Positions 1-8,849 of a DNA stretch of 35,111 nt are shown in pieces. The notes under the pieces are model-generated. The model was not told where the DNA came from, searched no databases, and worked only from the letters and a program-made list of their open reading frames with translations. Position numbers and translations under genes: made by a program. Within the stretch, counting starts at the first letter, position 1. Each line of letters opens with the position of its first letter. This DNA is from Vulcanimicrobiia bacterium (GTDB lineage Bacteria > Eremiobacterota > Eremiobacteria > Baltobacterales > Baltobacteraceae): positions 1-35,111 of the forward strand of contig JAMXLG010000062.1 in assembly GCA_024281135.1 (NCBI GenBank). Reading direction: 5' to 3'.

Positions 1-19
1 AGTTCGTGACGGAGTTCGT

Positions 20-36
20 TTAGGGAGACTCCCTAA
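20..36. repeat. Perfect 17-bp palindrome at the 3' end of the regulator gene
   Basis: Positions 20-27 (TTAGGGAG) and 29-36 (CTCCCTAA) are exact inverted copies around one central base. The element covers the stop codon of the minus-strand regulator gene. No T-run follows on either strand, so a classical intrinsic terminator is not supported. It could be an mRNA 3' hairpin or a protein-binding site. Confidence 0.45.
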
Positions 37-941
37 GCTTGTAAGAGCCGGGTGACGCCTGTCGCAGTCGTCATCAACTGCGCGTAAGCATCGGGCATGG
101 CGACGAGCGTGTGGAGTTTGCGCTCCGAATCCGATCCCGGTTCCACCGAATACGCGAGCAGACGTACGTCCGCGAAATCCGGGATCGAGAGCACGATGTG
201 ATCCATCGTCAACTCGCCGACGGCCGGATGATAGAACTGTTTGAAACCTTGCGTGACTTCATACACGTCGTGTTGCGCCCACCAGCGGCGGAAGTGTTCG
301 TTGCGTTCTTGGAGCGATGACACGAGCGCGCGAAGCTGTTCGTCTTCGGGGTAACGCGCCGCGACGGCGCGGAACTGCGCGACGACCTTCGGTCCGATTT
401 CGTGCCACTTCGGATAACAGACGCGCGCTTCGGGGTTGGTGAAGAAGCGGTGGAGCATGTTGATCTGAGGGCCGACTTGGACATCGTAGATGCCAAAAAG
501 ACTCTCGGCGGCTTTGTTCGCCGCAAGTACATCCCATCGGCGGCCACGCACGTACGCAGGATTTGGGTAGAGCGCATCTACGACGCGGCGTAACTGCGGG
601 GTGACGGCTTCGCATTGCGTGTCGACCCGTTCGGGGTTCGGCACGCCGGCAAGGGTGAAAAGGTGCTGACGCTCGACGTCGGTGAGCTGGAGCGCTTTCG
701 AGATGCTTTCGAGCACTTCGCCCGAGACGTTTATTGGAAGCCCCTGCTCGAGCCGGGTGTACCACGTAGCGCCGATATTGGCAAGCAGTGCGACCTCTTC
801 GCGGCGCAGGCCCGGCGTGCGGCGACGGCCGCCGCTGATCAGGCCGACGTCTTCAGGAACGAGACGGGCACGGCGGGTGCGGAGGAAATCCGTGAGTTCC
901 GCGCGGCGTTCGGCCTCGTGGGTTGACGCAACATTCAACAT
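33..941 (-). CDS. XRE-family helix-turn-helix regulator with MmyB-type ligand-binding domain
   Basis: This is a cytoplasmic DNA-binding transcription regulator of 302 residues. Residues about 13-85 form an XRE-type helix-turn-helix, with the family signature TPGLRREEVALLANIG followed by a W-Y-T-R-L-E-Q-G stretch. Residues about 110-285 look like the PAS-like ligand-binding domain (MLTR_LBD) of MmyB-like regulators. The ATG at 941 is preceded by GAGAG at a 7-nt spacing. The gene diverges from an MFS exporter gene 113 bp away. Its promoter overlaps an inverted repeat, so it probably represses itself and controls the exporter; that role is inference. The ligand is unknown. Length is normal for the family (roughly 270-300 residues). 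Confidence 0.88.
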   Translation of the reverse strand: MLNVASTHEAERRAELTDFLRTRRARLVPEDVGLISGGRRRTPGLRREEVALLANIGATWYTRLEQGLPINVSGEVLESISKALQLTDVERQHLFTLAGVPNPERVDTQCEAVTPQLRRVVDALYPNPAYVRGRRWDVLAANKAAESLFGIYDVQVGPQINMLHRFFTNPEARVCYPKWHEIGPKVVAQFRAVAARYPEDEQLRALVSSLQERNEHFRRWWAQHDVYEVTQGFKQFYHPAVGELTMDHIVLSIPDFADVRLLAYSVEPGSDSERKLHTLVAMPDAYAQLMTTATGVTRLLQA

Positions 942-955
942 CGTGACACTCTCAG

Positions 956-1007
956 TGCTAGGATAAGCCGGGTCTGGTGATAGGATAAGACTCCCTGTAT
1001 TCTATCA
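956..1007. promoter_or_regulatory. Candidate operator: three half-sites between regulator and exporter
   Basis: The half-site TGATAGGATA at 978-987 is mirrored by TATTCTATCA at 998-1007, with one mismatch to a perfect inverted repeat and a 20-bp centre spacing. A third copy, TGCTAGGATA at 956-965, lies 22 bp upstream in direct orientation. Spacings of 20-22 bp are about two helical turns, so all half-sites face the same side of DNA. The right arm overlaps the -10 of the regulator promoter. The likely ligand is the adjacent XRE-type regulator (inference). Confidence 0.6.
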
Positions 1008-1027
1008 GCAGGCGGTTCATCTGTCCA
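999..1027 (-). promoter_or_regulatory. Sigma-A-type promoter for the XRE/MmyB regulator
   Basis: On the minus strand TGGACA (1027-1022) and TAGAAT (1004-999) each match five of six consensus bases and are separated by exactly 17 bp. Transcription would start near 992, the centre of the inverted repeat, giving a 5' leader of about 50 nt before the ATG at 941. Confidence 0.6.
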
Positions 1028-1054
1028 CGCCGCTCCAAGGATCTCTAACCCCCG

Positions 1055-2623
1055 ATGGCTATGACGCTCACCCGCCCTCCGGAGCGGGTCGTTCTTCTTG
1101 TTCCTCAAACACCGCTGCGTGCCGTAACGGTTCCAGCGCCCTCCTACGTCGAGTACGGTTGGCGCCGCACCGTGATCGTCGCGGGCGTGATGATGGCGGC
1201 GCTCTTGCAGACGATCGACGCAACGATCGTCAACGTCGCGCTGCCGACGATTCAAGGGAATCTCGGCGCAACGGTTGACGAAGCGACGTGGGTTGTCACG
1301 GCCTATGTGATCGCAAACATCGTGGTGATTCCGATGACGCCGTGGTTGCAGATGCGTTTCGGAAGAAAAACGTACTTCCTCGTCTCGATTGCAGGCTTCA
1401 CTCTAGCGTCGATGTTGTGCGGTCTCGCTACATCACTCCCGATGCTGGTCGCGTTTCGCGTCGTGCAAGGAATCTTCGGGGGCGGTTTGCTGCCGACGTC
1501 GCAGGTCGTTCTGCGCGACACGTTTCCGCCGGAAGCGCTCGGCACGAGTCAATCGATCTATACGCTCGGCGCGGTGCTCGGACCGTCGATCGGTCCGACG
1601 CTCGGCGGCGTCATGACGGATAATCTCTCGTGGCAGTGGGTCTTCGATATCAATCTCGTGCCCGGAATTCTTTCGATCGTCATCCTCGCGATGTTTTTGC
1701 GCGGAAACGAGAGTAAACGCTCGAGCGTCGACGTTCCGGGAATCGTATTGTTGACAGCGGCGATCGGTTCGCTGCAGTACGTGCTCGATCAAGGCCAACA
1801 CGATGACTGGTTCAGCAACTCGACGATCTGCTTGATGACCGGAATCTCGGCGATCTCCGGCGCAGCGTTTGTGTGGCGTGAGCTCACGGCGAAAGCACCG
1901 ATCGTCGACGTACGAGTTCTTGCTCAGATTCCGGTCACAGCGGGTTCGCTGATCGCGGTCGGTATCGGGACGATCATCTACGGTTGCTTACTGATTCTCC
2001 CGCAGTACGTCGTGGGTGTGCTCGGGTTTACGTCGACGCTCGCCGGCGTTTTGATCGGTATACGCGCGCTTCCGATCGCGCTGTTGACGATCCCCGTCGG
2101 CAAGATTGCAAATCACCGCCGTACGAATCTGCCGGCGATGGTTGCGACCGGCTTGGTCCTGGCGTCGCTCTCGAGCATTTGGATGGCGCGCGTCGTGACC
2201 TCGGGCTCCGTTCTGAGTGCCTTCGTGTCGCCGCTTTTGCTGATGGGTTTCGGAACGACGCTCGTCTTCTCACCAACGCTCGTTGCGACGTTGAGGGCCG
2301 TCAAACCGGCCGACGTTCCCAAGGCTGCAGCATTCATCACGCTCTTCGCGCAACTCGGCGGTTCGATTGCGGCCGCGTCCCTCGTCGCGTTCATCGAACG
2401 GCGCGCGGATTTTCATCAGGCGATGCTCGCAGGATCTGCAACACTTGACCGTCTTGCCGTGTCAACATTCTTACAGCACCATTCCGTCGCACAACTCGCC
2501 TCGCTCGTCACGACGCAATCGTCGACGATGGCCTTCGCAGACGGCTTTTTCATCACCGGAGTCGTCGGCCTGCTCGCCGCGCCGCTCCCGTTTCTGACTC
2601 TCGTGAAAGGAGCAAGATCATGA
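1055..2623 (+). CDS. DHA2-family MFS drug/proton antiporter (EmrB/QacA type)
   Basis: This inner-membrane secondary transporter of 522 residues has the length and hydrophobic pattern of a 14-helix DHA2 exporter. Helix 1 carries the DHA2 signature QTIDATIVNVALPTI. Motif A appears as LQMRFGRKTYF and the antiporter motif C as GAVLGPSIGPTLGG. Such proteins export amphipathic drugs or metabolites against the proton gradient, usually alone or with a periplasmic adaptor; no adaptor gene is present here. The ATG at 1055 has AAGGAT 12 nt upstream, a rather long spacing; a second in-frame ATG lies two codons downstream. It overlaps the next gene by four bases (ATGA). The divergent regulator probably controls it. 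The substrate cannot be read from sequence. Confidence 0.93.
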   Translation: MAMTLTRPPERVVLLVPQTPLRAVTVPAPSYVEYGWRRTVIVAGVMMAALLQTIDATIVNVALPTIQGNLGATVDEATWVVTAYVIANIVVIPMTPWLQMRFGRKTYFLVSIAGFTLASMLCGLATSLPMLVAFRVVQGIFGGGLLPTSQVVLRDTFPPEALGTSQSIYTLGAVLGPSIGPTLGGVMTDNLSWQWVFDINLVPGILSIVILAMFLRGNESKRSSVDVPGIVLLTAAIGSLQYVLDQGQHDDWFSNSTICLMTGISAISGAAFVWRELTAKAPIVDVRVLAQIPVTAGSLIAVGIGTIIYGCLLILPQYVVGVLGFTSTLAGVLIGIRALPIALLTIPVGKIANHRRTNLPAMVATGLVLASLSSIWMARVVTSGSVLSAFVSPLLLMGFGTTLVFSPTLVATLRAVKPADVPKAAAFITLFAQLGGSIAAASLVAFIERRADFHQAMLAGSATLDRLAVSTFLQHHSVAQLASLVTTQSSTMAFADGFFITGVVGLLAAPLPFLTLVKGARS

Positions 2624-2916
2624 ATCGCATGCTGACGCAGACGCTCGACGCGTCAGTTGATCCCGACGCCCGCTCCGCGTTCGAATCGCTGGTTCGAAGC
2701 GTGCGCGATGCAACGGATTCCGAGCCGCAGCTGCAACGCGCGGGCGACGCTTTGGTACTGCTTGTGGCCGATGCGTTCAATCCACGCCACGATGACGCTC
2801 GGCGCGAACGGCGCTGGCGCCGTCTGGTGCGCGTCATGGCGCCGGTCGCAAAAGCGACGCTCTCGCCGGAGCTCTTGCAAGTAGTCAGAGAAAACAAAGA
2901 CCTTCTGATCGCGTGA
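2620..2916 (+). CDS. Small hypothetical protein, 98 aa, coupled to the exporter
   Basis: I do not recognise this protein. It is 98 residues long, has no membrane segment or signal peptide, and looks mostly helical with a basic centre (RRERRWRRLVRVM). Evidence that it is real: the ATG overlaps the exporter stop as ATGA, GGAG lies about 8 nt upstream, and the next gene begins after a 39-bp gap. The overlap suggests translational coupling with the exporter. No function is proposed. Confidence 0.6.
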   Translation: MNRMLTQTLDASVDPDARSAFESLVRSVRDATDSEPQLQRAGDALVLLVADAFNPRHDDARRERRWRRLVRVMAPVAKATLSPELLQVVRENKDLLIA

Positions 2917-2955
2917 ACGAACGCTTCCCTACAGGGACGGTAAGGAGGGCGCTGC

Positions 2956-4209
2956 ATGCACTGCTACGATCGTTTGGCCTCCGTTTCACTGCTCATATTG
3001 CTCGCTGCATGTAGCAGCAGCAGCGGATCAGGAACGCTGCCGTCGCCTTCGCCGCCCGGCCCCGGGACAACGGTGAACGTGACATTCTCCGGAACGCTCC
3101 CGAATGCCGCAGCGGTATCAACCGCGAGCGGCATTTTCATTTCCTCGTCACTTTCGGGGAATAGGCTTTCGCTCGTGGTTCCAGCCGGTACGAATACCTA
3201 CGCATTCGCAGTCGCGTGTCCCGCCGTGAACGCGGTCCAGGCACGCTTCGCAGAATATGTATTCGAAGCAAATCTCTCGGATGGCGCGTCATACAACGTG
3301 GCGCCATGTATTGCTTCGGTAGCCGCGACCGGTTCCGCGATCGGTACGTTCGACATTTCGGCGATTGCCGGCGCGGTAAAAGCGCGCATCGTCGGTGCGC
3401 AAGGATATAGCGGTGACGTGAACGGAGTCACTGGAGCCTTCAACGTCGCTATGCCGACGGGCACGAATGATGTTGCGGTTCTCGCACTCGACGGTTTCGG
3501 CAACGTGCTTGCGGTCAAGATCCTCAGGGGGCAAGCTGTGCCGGGCGCGGTGAACGCTGGTGCTACCGTTATCGTGAGCACGGCCGACGAAGTAACGAAC
3601 GAAGCGGTAACCGTAAACGGTGTTCCTTCAGGATTTCAACCAACGCTGAACGCGGTGTATCTGACCGCAAACTCAACGACTATTGGGTTGAACGGGGTAT
3701 CCGGAACCTATTCGGCTATTTCACCAGCCAACACGGGTGCGTTCGACCAGTTTCAAATTAATAGCAACGCGACCAACTCTGCGCTGAGCGAGGCCCTGGG
3801 AACGACGCTCTTCTCGATCACGGGCGCTCCGGTAACGCTGAATTACCCGTCCGTGTGGATATATACGCCGCCGGCGGCGGCGCAATTCCCGACCTTTTCG
3901 TACACGTATACCGGCTTCAGCGCCCTTGCTACACAAACGTACCGCGCGCAAATCGCGTGGCAATCCGGGCCGGGCGCTGTGAGTCAAATAGGTGTCTTTG
4001 CGACAGGAGCATCTCTCGGAACGCAAACGTCGATTGCCATCCCGAATCTCGCGGCTTTGCCTGGATTCTTCAAAAGTGCTTCGAGCGGATCGCTGGTAAC
4101 GTGGGTCTCGCGAATCGACGGTGGCACGTTTCCGAGCTACGTCTATCCGCCGCCGGTTCCCGGTTCACTGTCGTTCGTTCAGGCGTACGGAACGTACATC
4201 GAACCGTAA
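2956..4209 (+). CDS. Secreted lipoprotein of unknown function
   Basis: The 417-residue product begins with a lipoprotein signal peptide: a hydrophobic core at residues 7-18 and lipobox L-A-A-C with the lipidated Cys at position 19. A Ser/Gly-rich linker and a Pro/Ser stretch (PSPSPPGPG) follow. The rest is rich in Ala, Gly, Thr, Ser and Val, with alternating hydrophobic residues suggesting beta-sandwich repeats. No catalytic motif is visible. It should be anchored to a membrane and face outward. The start is well supported by TAAGGAGG at 2941-2948, 7 nt before the ATG. It lies between the small unknown gene and a reductase-like gene, and may share their transcript. Function unknown. Confidence 0.8.
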   Translation: MHCYDRLASVSLLILLAACSSSSGSGTLPSPSPPGPGTTVNVTFSGTLPNAAAVSTASGIFISSSLSGNRLSLVVPAGTNTYAFAVACPAVNAVQARFAEYVFEANLSDGASYNVAPCIASVAATGSAIGTFDISAIAGAVKARIVGAQGYSGDVNGVTGAFNVAMPTGTNDVAVLALDGFGNVLAVKILRGQAVPGAVNAGATVIVSTADEVTNEAVTVNGVPSGFQPTLNAVYLTANSTTIGLNGVSGTYSAISPANTGAFDQFQINSNATNSALSEALGTTLFSITGAPVTLNYPSVWIYTPPAAAQFPTFSYTYTGFSALATQTYRAQIAWQSGPGAVSQIGVFATGASLGTQTSIAIPNLAALPGFFKSASSGSLVTWVSRIDGGTFPSYVYPPPVPGSLSFVQAYGTYIEP

Positions 4210-4226
4210 CGAAATGGAGAGCTGCC

Positions 4227-4775
4227 ATGGGGAAACTCATCGAGTCGACGCTGATGACGCTCGACGGCGTCATTGAAGACCCGGCGACGTGGGTCGGAAG
4301 TTATCTCGACGAGGAATTTCAAAACGCGGCGCTCGCGCGTCTGCAACAAGCGGAAGCAATGGTGATGGGACGCGCGACGTACGAGTTGCTTTCCCGGGAT
4401 TGGGCCGGCCAGTCCGGCGCCTTTGCCGATCGAATCAACGACGTTCCAAAATTCGTTTTTTCATCGCGCCTCACGGAGCCCGATTGGAGTAACGCTCGCA
4501 TCGTTCGAGGGAACGCAGTCGATGAAGTGCGCAGACTAAAAGAACAAGTTCCCGGCGATCTTGCCGTCTACGGACACGGTTTGCTCTCGCAGGCGCTCCT
4601 CGAACATGGACTTATCGACGAGATACGGCTCTCGGTTTTTCCCGTTATTTGGGGATTCGGAAAATTGCTGTTCCGAGACGGAGAGCGACAAACGCTGCAA
4701 CTCATTGAAGCGACGGCACTACCTACGGGTGTTGTCGTAATGCGCTACCGCGCGGGGCTGACCCATACCGTCTGA
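4227..4775 (+). CDS. Dihydrofolate reductase family protein (RibD C-terminal domain)
   Basis: This 182-residue cytoplasmic protein matches the RibD C-terminal/DHFR-like reductase fold of COG0262 (YwjB/YyaP type). The N-terminus reads KLIESTLMTLDGVIEDP, then AMVMGRATYELL, a K-F-V-F-S-S strand and YGHGLLSQALLEHGLIDE, all typical of the family. Members bind NADPH, but most substrates are unknown, and this is not a canonical folA or ribD. The open frame extends upstream into the lipoprotein gene. I chose ATG 4227 because GGAGAG ends 5 nt before it and the fold starts there. Its last 31 bp overlap the convergent aldehyde dehydrogenase gene. Confidence 0.85.
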   Translation: MGKLIESTLMTLDGVIEDPATWVGSYLDEEFQNAALARLQQAEAMVMGRATYELLSRDWAGQSGAFADRINDVPKFVFSSRLTEPDWSNARIVRGNAVDEVRRLKEQVPGDLAVYGHGLLSQALLEHGLIDEIRLSVFPVIWGFGKLLFRDGERQTLQLIEATALPTGVVVMRYRAGLTHTV

Positions 4776-6130
4776 ATGTTCGTGAACTCGTGAATCCCGA
4801 AGTGGGAGAGTTCGCGACCGTAACCGCTGCGTTTGACCCCGCCGAACGGCAAGCGCGGATCGCTTACGACAATGCCGTTGACGAACACCATACCTGCTTG
4901 TATGTCGCGCGCAAGCGTCTGGGCCTTCTCGAGATCGTTCGTATGAATTGAGCAGCCGAGACCGTAACTTGAACGATTCGCCAGTTCGATCGCTTCTTGT
5001 TCGTCGCGGGCGCGTACGACGGCGGCTGCCGGGCCGAACGTTTCTTCGTCGAACATGCGCAGCCCGGGGATGACGTCACCGACGATCGCCGCTTGGTAGT
5101 AGTTGCCGGGTTGGTCTATGGGCCGTCCGCCGAGTAATAGCGTTGCGCCTGCGTCAACCGTTGTGCGAACTTGTTCGTGAAGATTCTTCATGAGGTCGGC
5201 GCGCGCAACCGGTCCAAGCTGCGTCGAATCTTCCATCGGATTCCCGACCTTTAGTGCGCCGGCAAGGTCGACGAAACGCTGAACGAACGCGTCGTAAACA
5301 GATTGTTCAACGATGAAGCGTTTAGCAGCGATGCAGCTTTGGCCGTTATTTTGGAAACGAGCCGTGACCGCGCGCTTTGCGGTTTCGTCGAGATCCGCGT
5401 CCGCCAGCACGATGAACGCGTCGCTTCCACCGAGTTCGAGAACCGTTTTTTTGAGTTGCGATCCAGCAGCGCTCGCAATGGCGACGCCGGCACGTTCGCT
5501 GCCGGTCAATGTGGCGCCGATGATGCGCTCGTCGGCGATCAGCGAGTTGGCATCATCGTGGCCGATCACGAGCGTTTGGAAAACTCCGTCCGGCGCGCCG
5601 GCCTCTTTGAAGATACGTTCGATTTCCAGCGCGCACCGCGTTGTGTTCTCGGCATGCTTGAGCAACATGGTGTTGCCGGCCATGAGCGCCGGTACTGCCG
5701 CGCGAAACACTTGCCAGTACGGGAAATTCCAGGGCATGATCGCGAGGACCACGCCAAGCGGACGAAATGCTGCGTAGCTTTTCTGCGCGTCAGTTTGCAT
5801 CGGCAAATCGGCGAGCATGATGCCGGCGTGTTGCGCAAAATAGTCGCAACACGTCGCGCACTTTTCGACTTCCGCACGTGCTTGCACGATCGGCTTGCCC
5901 ATTTCGCGCACAGCCGTACGCGCGAGCGACTCCTTCTCCGTCCGAAGCGTAGAAGCGATCTTCGCGAAGAGCTCCGAACGCAGATCGATGTTCGCGCTGC
6001 TCCACGGCGTGAAACGCTCGTGAGCGGCTTTTAATGCCGCGTCGATCTGTGCACGGTCGGTGCGCGGAATATGCTCGATGATTTCGCCCGTCGACGGATC
6101 GATTGTCGTAACGGCGTTCAAGATTTTCAT
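4745..6130 (-). CDS. sad: Succinate-semialdehyde dehydrogenase, Sad/YneI type
   Basis: This NAD(P)-dependent aldehyde dehydrogenase has 461 residues, almost the length of E. coli Sad (YneI). It has the motifs MPWNFPYWQ, catalytic Glu232 in LELGGSDAFIV and nucleophile Cys266 in NNGQSCIAAKRF. The C-terminus (GGVKRSGYGRELSHFGIHEF) is characteristic of the Sad group. The expected reaction is oxidation of succinate semialdehyde to succinate, although other semialdehydes are possible. A start six codons upstream (6148) exists, but ATG 6130 overlaps the peptidase stop as ATGA and fits family length. It is the last gene of the minus-strand operon from radA and converges on the reductase gene with a 31-bp overlap. 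No GABA transaminase gene is in the window. Confidence 0.88.
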   Translation of the reverse strand: MKILNAVTTIDPSTGEIIEHIPRTDRAQIDAALKAAHERFTPWSSANIDLRSELFAKIASTLRTEKESLARTAVREMGKPIVQARAEVEKCATCCDYFAQHAGIMLADLPMQTDAQKSYAAFRPLGVVLAIMPWNFPYWQVFRAAVPALMAGNTMLLKHAENTTRCALEIERIFKEAGAPDGVFQTLVIGHDDANSLIADERIIGATLTGSERAGVAIASAAGSQLKKTVLELGGSDAFIVLADADLDETAKRAVTARFQNNGQSCIAAKRFIVEQSVYDAFVQRFVDLAGALKVGNPMEDSTQLGPVARADLMKNLHEQVRTTVDAGATLLLGGRPIDQPGNYYQAAIVGDVIPGLRMFDEETFGPAAAVVRARDEQEAIELANRSSYGLGCSIHTNDLEKAQTLARDIQAGMVFVNGIVVSDPRLPFGGVKRSGYGRELSHFGIHEFTNIQTVWVSPAR

Positions 6131-8820
6131 AACATGCTTTGTGCCCATGGTCCCGGGGGTCCGGCGTAGATTTCCACCAGCCTGTCCGGAACGAGGTACG
6201 TTTTCGCGACGCGCTCGATGTCCGCCGACGTGATGCCGGCGAAGCGGTCGTTGAGGGTGCGATAGTAGTCGAGCGGCAGCCCGTTGGTGCCGATGTCCAA
6301 CAGTTGCCCGACTTGACCGTCGGCGCTCGCTTCATCGAGTAGCGCGTTGCTGACGAGCCGCAACTTCGCTTCTTGCAACTCGGTTGCCGACACCGGTTCC
6401 GTTTGCAGACGACGCAATTCCGATCGTACGAACTTTACCGCTTCGGGAACGCGCGAGGGCGTGGCGTCGAGTTCGATGCGGAAGTCGCCGCGATCTCGGC
6501 CAGCGTACACGCCACTGTTTACGCTGTAGACCAGACCGCGCTTTTGACGCAACTCTTGCCACAGCCGCGACTCAAACGCACCACTGGCACCGAGTATTTG
6601 ATTGAGCACGAGCAGCGCAGGATAATCCGGATTCTCACGCGCGACCGCGGGCTGACCGAGCCGCACATACACTTGGCTCGCTTGCGTTCCGATGTAATCG
6701 TGACCGCTGCGCGCAGCGGGATACGCGAGTTGACGGGCGTCCGGTGTCGGACCATCGGCTTTCCAAGTGCCGAACGCTTTTTCAAACACCGAGCGTACTT
6801 GGTCCGGAGTTACGTCGCCGACCACTGCGATGGTCGTAAGATCCGGACGCCAATACTGCGCGGCATAGTTCAACGCGTCTTGCTGCGTGATGCCGTTGAC
6901 GGAAAGCGAACTCGGCGTGCGCAGCGACGGGTCGCGCGGCGATGCGAGCAGACGCGCGTACGCGCGATCGACCATGACGCCGGAGATCGTCGATTCCGAC
7001 TGCAGGCTATTCGAGAGCTGGCTGCGCTCCAGATCGAACCACGGCGGACCGAAGGTTGGATGCTCTTCGCCGTCGGCAAGAATCGACACGATCGAGGAAA
7101 AGTCGCGAACGAGTCCGCGCGCGCTAAAATCGGAACCAGTGTGAACGACGGCGCCCATCATGTCGATTGCGCGACGGCGCTGCGCGAACGGATAATTTGC
7201 GCTGCCGTAGTCCGCTGCGGCGGAGGCGAGACGGGCGATGCCTTCTTTCCCGGACGGCGTGAACGCCGCCGACGAGCGGATCTCGCCTTGAAGGATGAAC
7301 GTCGGACGGTCGTGCTTCTCTTGCACGAGCACCTTCATGCCGTTGCTGAGCGTGAACTCAGTCGGATCGAGCTTGCTGCGCGTCTGGGTCGGCGTACGCA
7401 ACGCCGCCGCAATGGCCGGGGGTACGGTGATCGGACCGTTTGGAACGCGCTTCGAGAAATCGTCGCTGGCCGTTGCGTCGCTCTTTTCCGAATTGCCCTT
7501 GGTGGACTCAGTCTTCGTGCGAAGAATGCCGATCACGGTCGGCGTCTTCAAGTACTTCGAGGTAACGTCGAGCAGTGATTGCCCCGTAATCGCCGCCAAA
7601 CGGTTGTCTTCGTCCGTGATACGCTCGTTGACAATGCCGTAGGTGTACCCGACGAGATCACCCATTCCGGTGATCGAATCACCTGAGTAGAGACGGTCCG
7701 CAATCGTCAACCGCTTCGACGCTTGAAGCAGATCGGGTGAAAAGCCGTTCTTGATCACGCCGTCCATCGTGGCTTGGAAGATCTGCTGCGCTTCGGCGCT
7801 CGTATGTCCGGGATTGAGCACGATGAAAACGTTGAAAAGTCCACCGTGCAACTGCGTGTCTTGCTCCGCTTCGATCGCGAGCGCGACGTTCGATTGCACG
7901 AGCGCTTGATAGAACGGCGAGAGCTGATTACCGATCAGCTGCACGAGCGTACTGATTTCCGGCTCACCTTTTTCCGCGTCACCCGGTACGGCATACGCCA
8001 TGTCGAGAATCTCGAACGGGAACGGCAGATTCGATTCGACCGTTACCGTGTGCGAAATAGGCACCGGGTGCATCGACCCGTGTTCGGGCAGTTTCTTCGA
8101 CGGAATCGCTGCAAAATAGCGGCGAGCGTGGTCGAACACGGTCGTATGGTTGACGTCGCCTGCAACAACGACCGTCGCGTTATTCGGCGCGTACCATTCG
8201 TGGTAATACGTGGCGATGTCGGCGACCGTCGCGTGTTCGACGTCGCTGCTCAACCCGATCGGCGTGCGGCCTTCCGGCTGACCGGGATACGCTGCCGCGC
8301 GAACGTGCGAGAGCAGCGAGAAGAAGGGCGAACTGTCATCACCCTCGAGTTCGTTGAGCACTGCTCCGCGTTCGATATTCCAGTCAGATTGGCGCAGCGC
8401 AAGATTGTGCATCCGGTCCGCTTCGATTTGAAGCCCGACGTCGAGCTTATCGGCAGGCATCACGAAGAAGAAGTGGGTTTGGTCGTACGACGTTTCGCCG
8501 TTCATTTGCGCGCCTAACCGCGCGACGATATCATCCAGTCCCCCGGCGCTCATGTCTTCCGTGCCGCGGAACATCATGTGTTCGAGCGCGTGCGCAAGAC
8601 CGGTCTTCCCCGTCGTCTCGTCTAACGCGCCGAAGTGATACCAGACCGCAGTCTGAACGACCGGCGCCGCGTGATCCTCGACCACCACGATGCGCAATCC
8701 GTTTTGGAGCGTTGTTGTATAGATGCCGGCATCACCGGGACCGCCGGTATCCTGCGCCGCGCCCGATGCCGGTACGAACACCGCGAAGAGACAGACGATG
8801 AGAATCAGGACGCGTTTCAC
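6127..8820 (-). CDS. Secreted M16-family zinc metallopeptidase, two-domain
   Basis: This 897-residue protein has a signal peptide (MKRVLILIVCLFAVFVPASGA) and two M16 halves. The N-terminal half has the inverted zinc motif H77-A-L-E80-H81, and the distal ligand is probably Glu157 in ERGAVLNELEG. The C-terminal half, from about residue 480, keeps the fold but lacks HxxEH, as in pitrilysin-like clamshell enzymes with one active half. It probably degrades peptides outside the cytoplasm. The GTG at 8820 has AAGGAG 10 nt upstream. It follows ftcD after 29 bp and overlaps the aldehyde dehydrogenase start by three to four bases. Its substrate is unknown. Confidence 0.93.
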   Translation of the reverse strand: MKRVLILIVCLFAVFVPASGAAQDTGGPGDAGIYTTTLQNGLRIVVVEDHAAPVVQTAVWYHFGALDETTGKTGLAHALEHMMFRGTEDMSAGGLDDIVARLGAQMNGETSYDQTHFFFVMPADKLDVGLQIEADRMHNLALRQSDWNIERGAVLNELEGDDSSPFFSLLSHVRAAAYPGQPEGRTPIGLSSDVEHATVADIATYYHEWYAPNNATVVVAGDVNHTTVFDHARRYFAAIPSKKLPEHGSMHPVPISHTVTVESNLPFPFEILDMAYAVPGDAEKGEPEISTLVQLIGNQLSPFYQALVQSNVALAIEAEQDTQLHGGLFNVFIVLNPGHTSAEAQQIFQATMDGVIKNGFSPDLLQASKRLTIADRLYSGDSITGMGDLVGYTYGIVNERITDEDNRLAAITGQSLLDVTSKYLKTPTVIGILRTKTESTKGNSEKSDATASDDFSKRVPNGPITVPPAIAAALRTPTQTRSKLDPTEFTLSNGMKVLVQEKHDRPTFILQGEIRSSAAFTPSGKEGIARLASAAADYGSANYPFAQRRRAIDMMGAVVHTGSDFSARGLVRDFSSIVSILADGEEHPTFGPPWFDLERSQLSNSLQSESTISGVMVDRAYARLLASPRDPSLRTPSSLSVNGITQQDALNYAAQYWRPDLTTIAVVGDVTPDQVRSVFEKAFGTWKADGPTPDARQLAYPAARSGHDYIGTQASQVYVRLGQPAVARENPDYPALLVLNQILGASGAFESRLWQELRQKRGLVYSVNSGVYAGRDRGDFRIELDATPSRVPEAVKFVRSELRRLQTEPVSATELQEAKLRLVSNALLDEASADGQVGQLLDIGTNGLPLDYYRTLNDRFAGITSADIERVAKTYLVPDRLVEIYAGPPGPWAQSML

Positions 8821-8849
8821 AGAGATGGGGACTCCTTAAGGCCTGGTGA

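Noticed and set aside
5303..6034. Long open frame (243 codons) on the plus strand
   Set aside because: It is antisense to the aldehyde dehydrogenase, Arg-rich and without any family pattern.
6373..7578. Long open frame (401 codons) on the plus strand
   Set aside because: Antisense to the M16 peptidase gene; low-complexity Arg/Leu composition typical of shadow frames.
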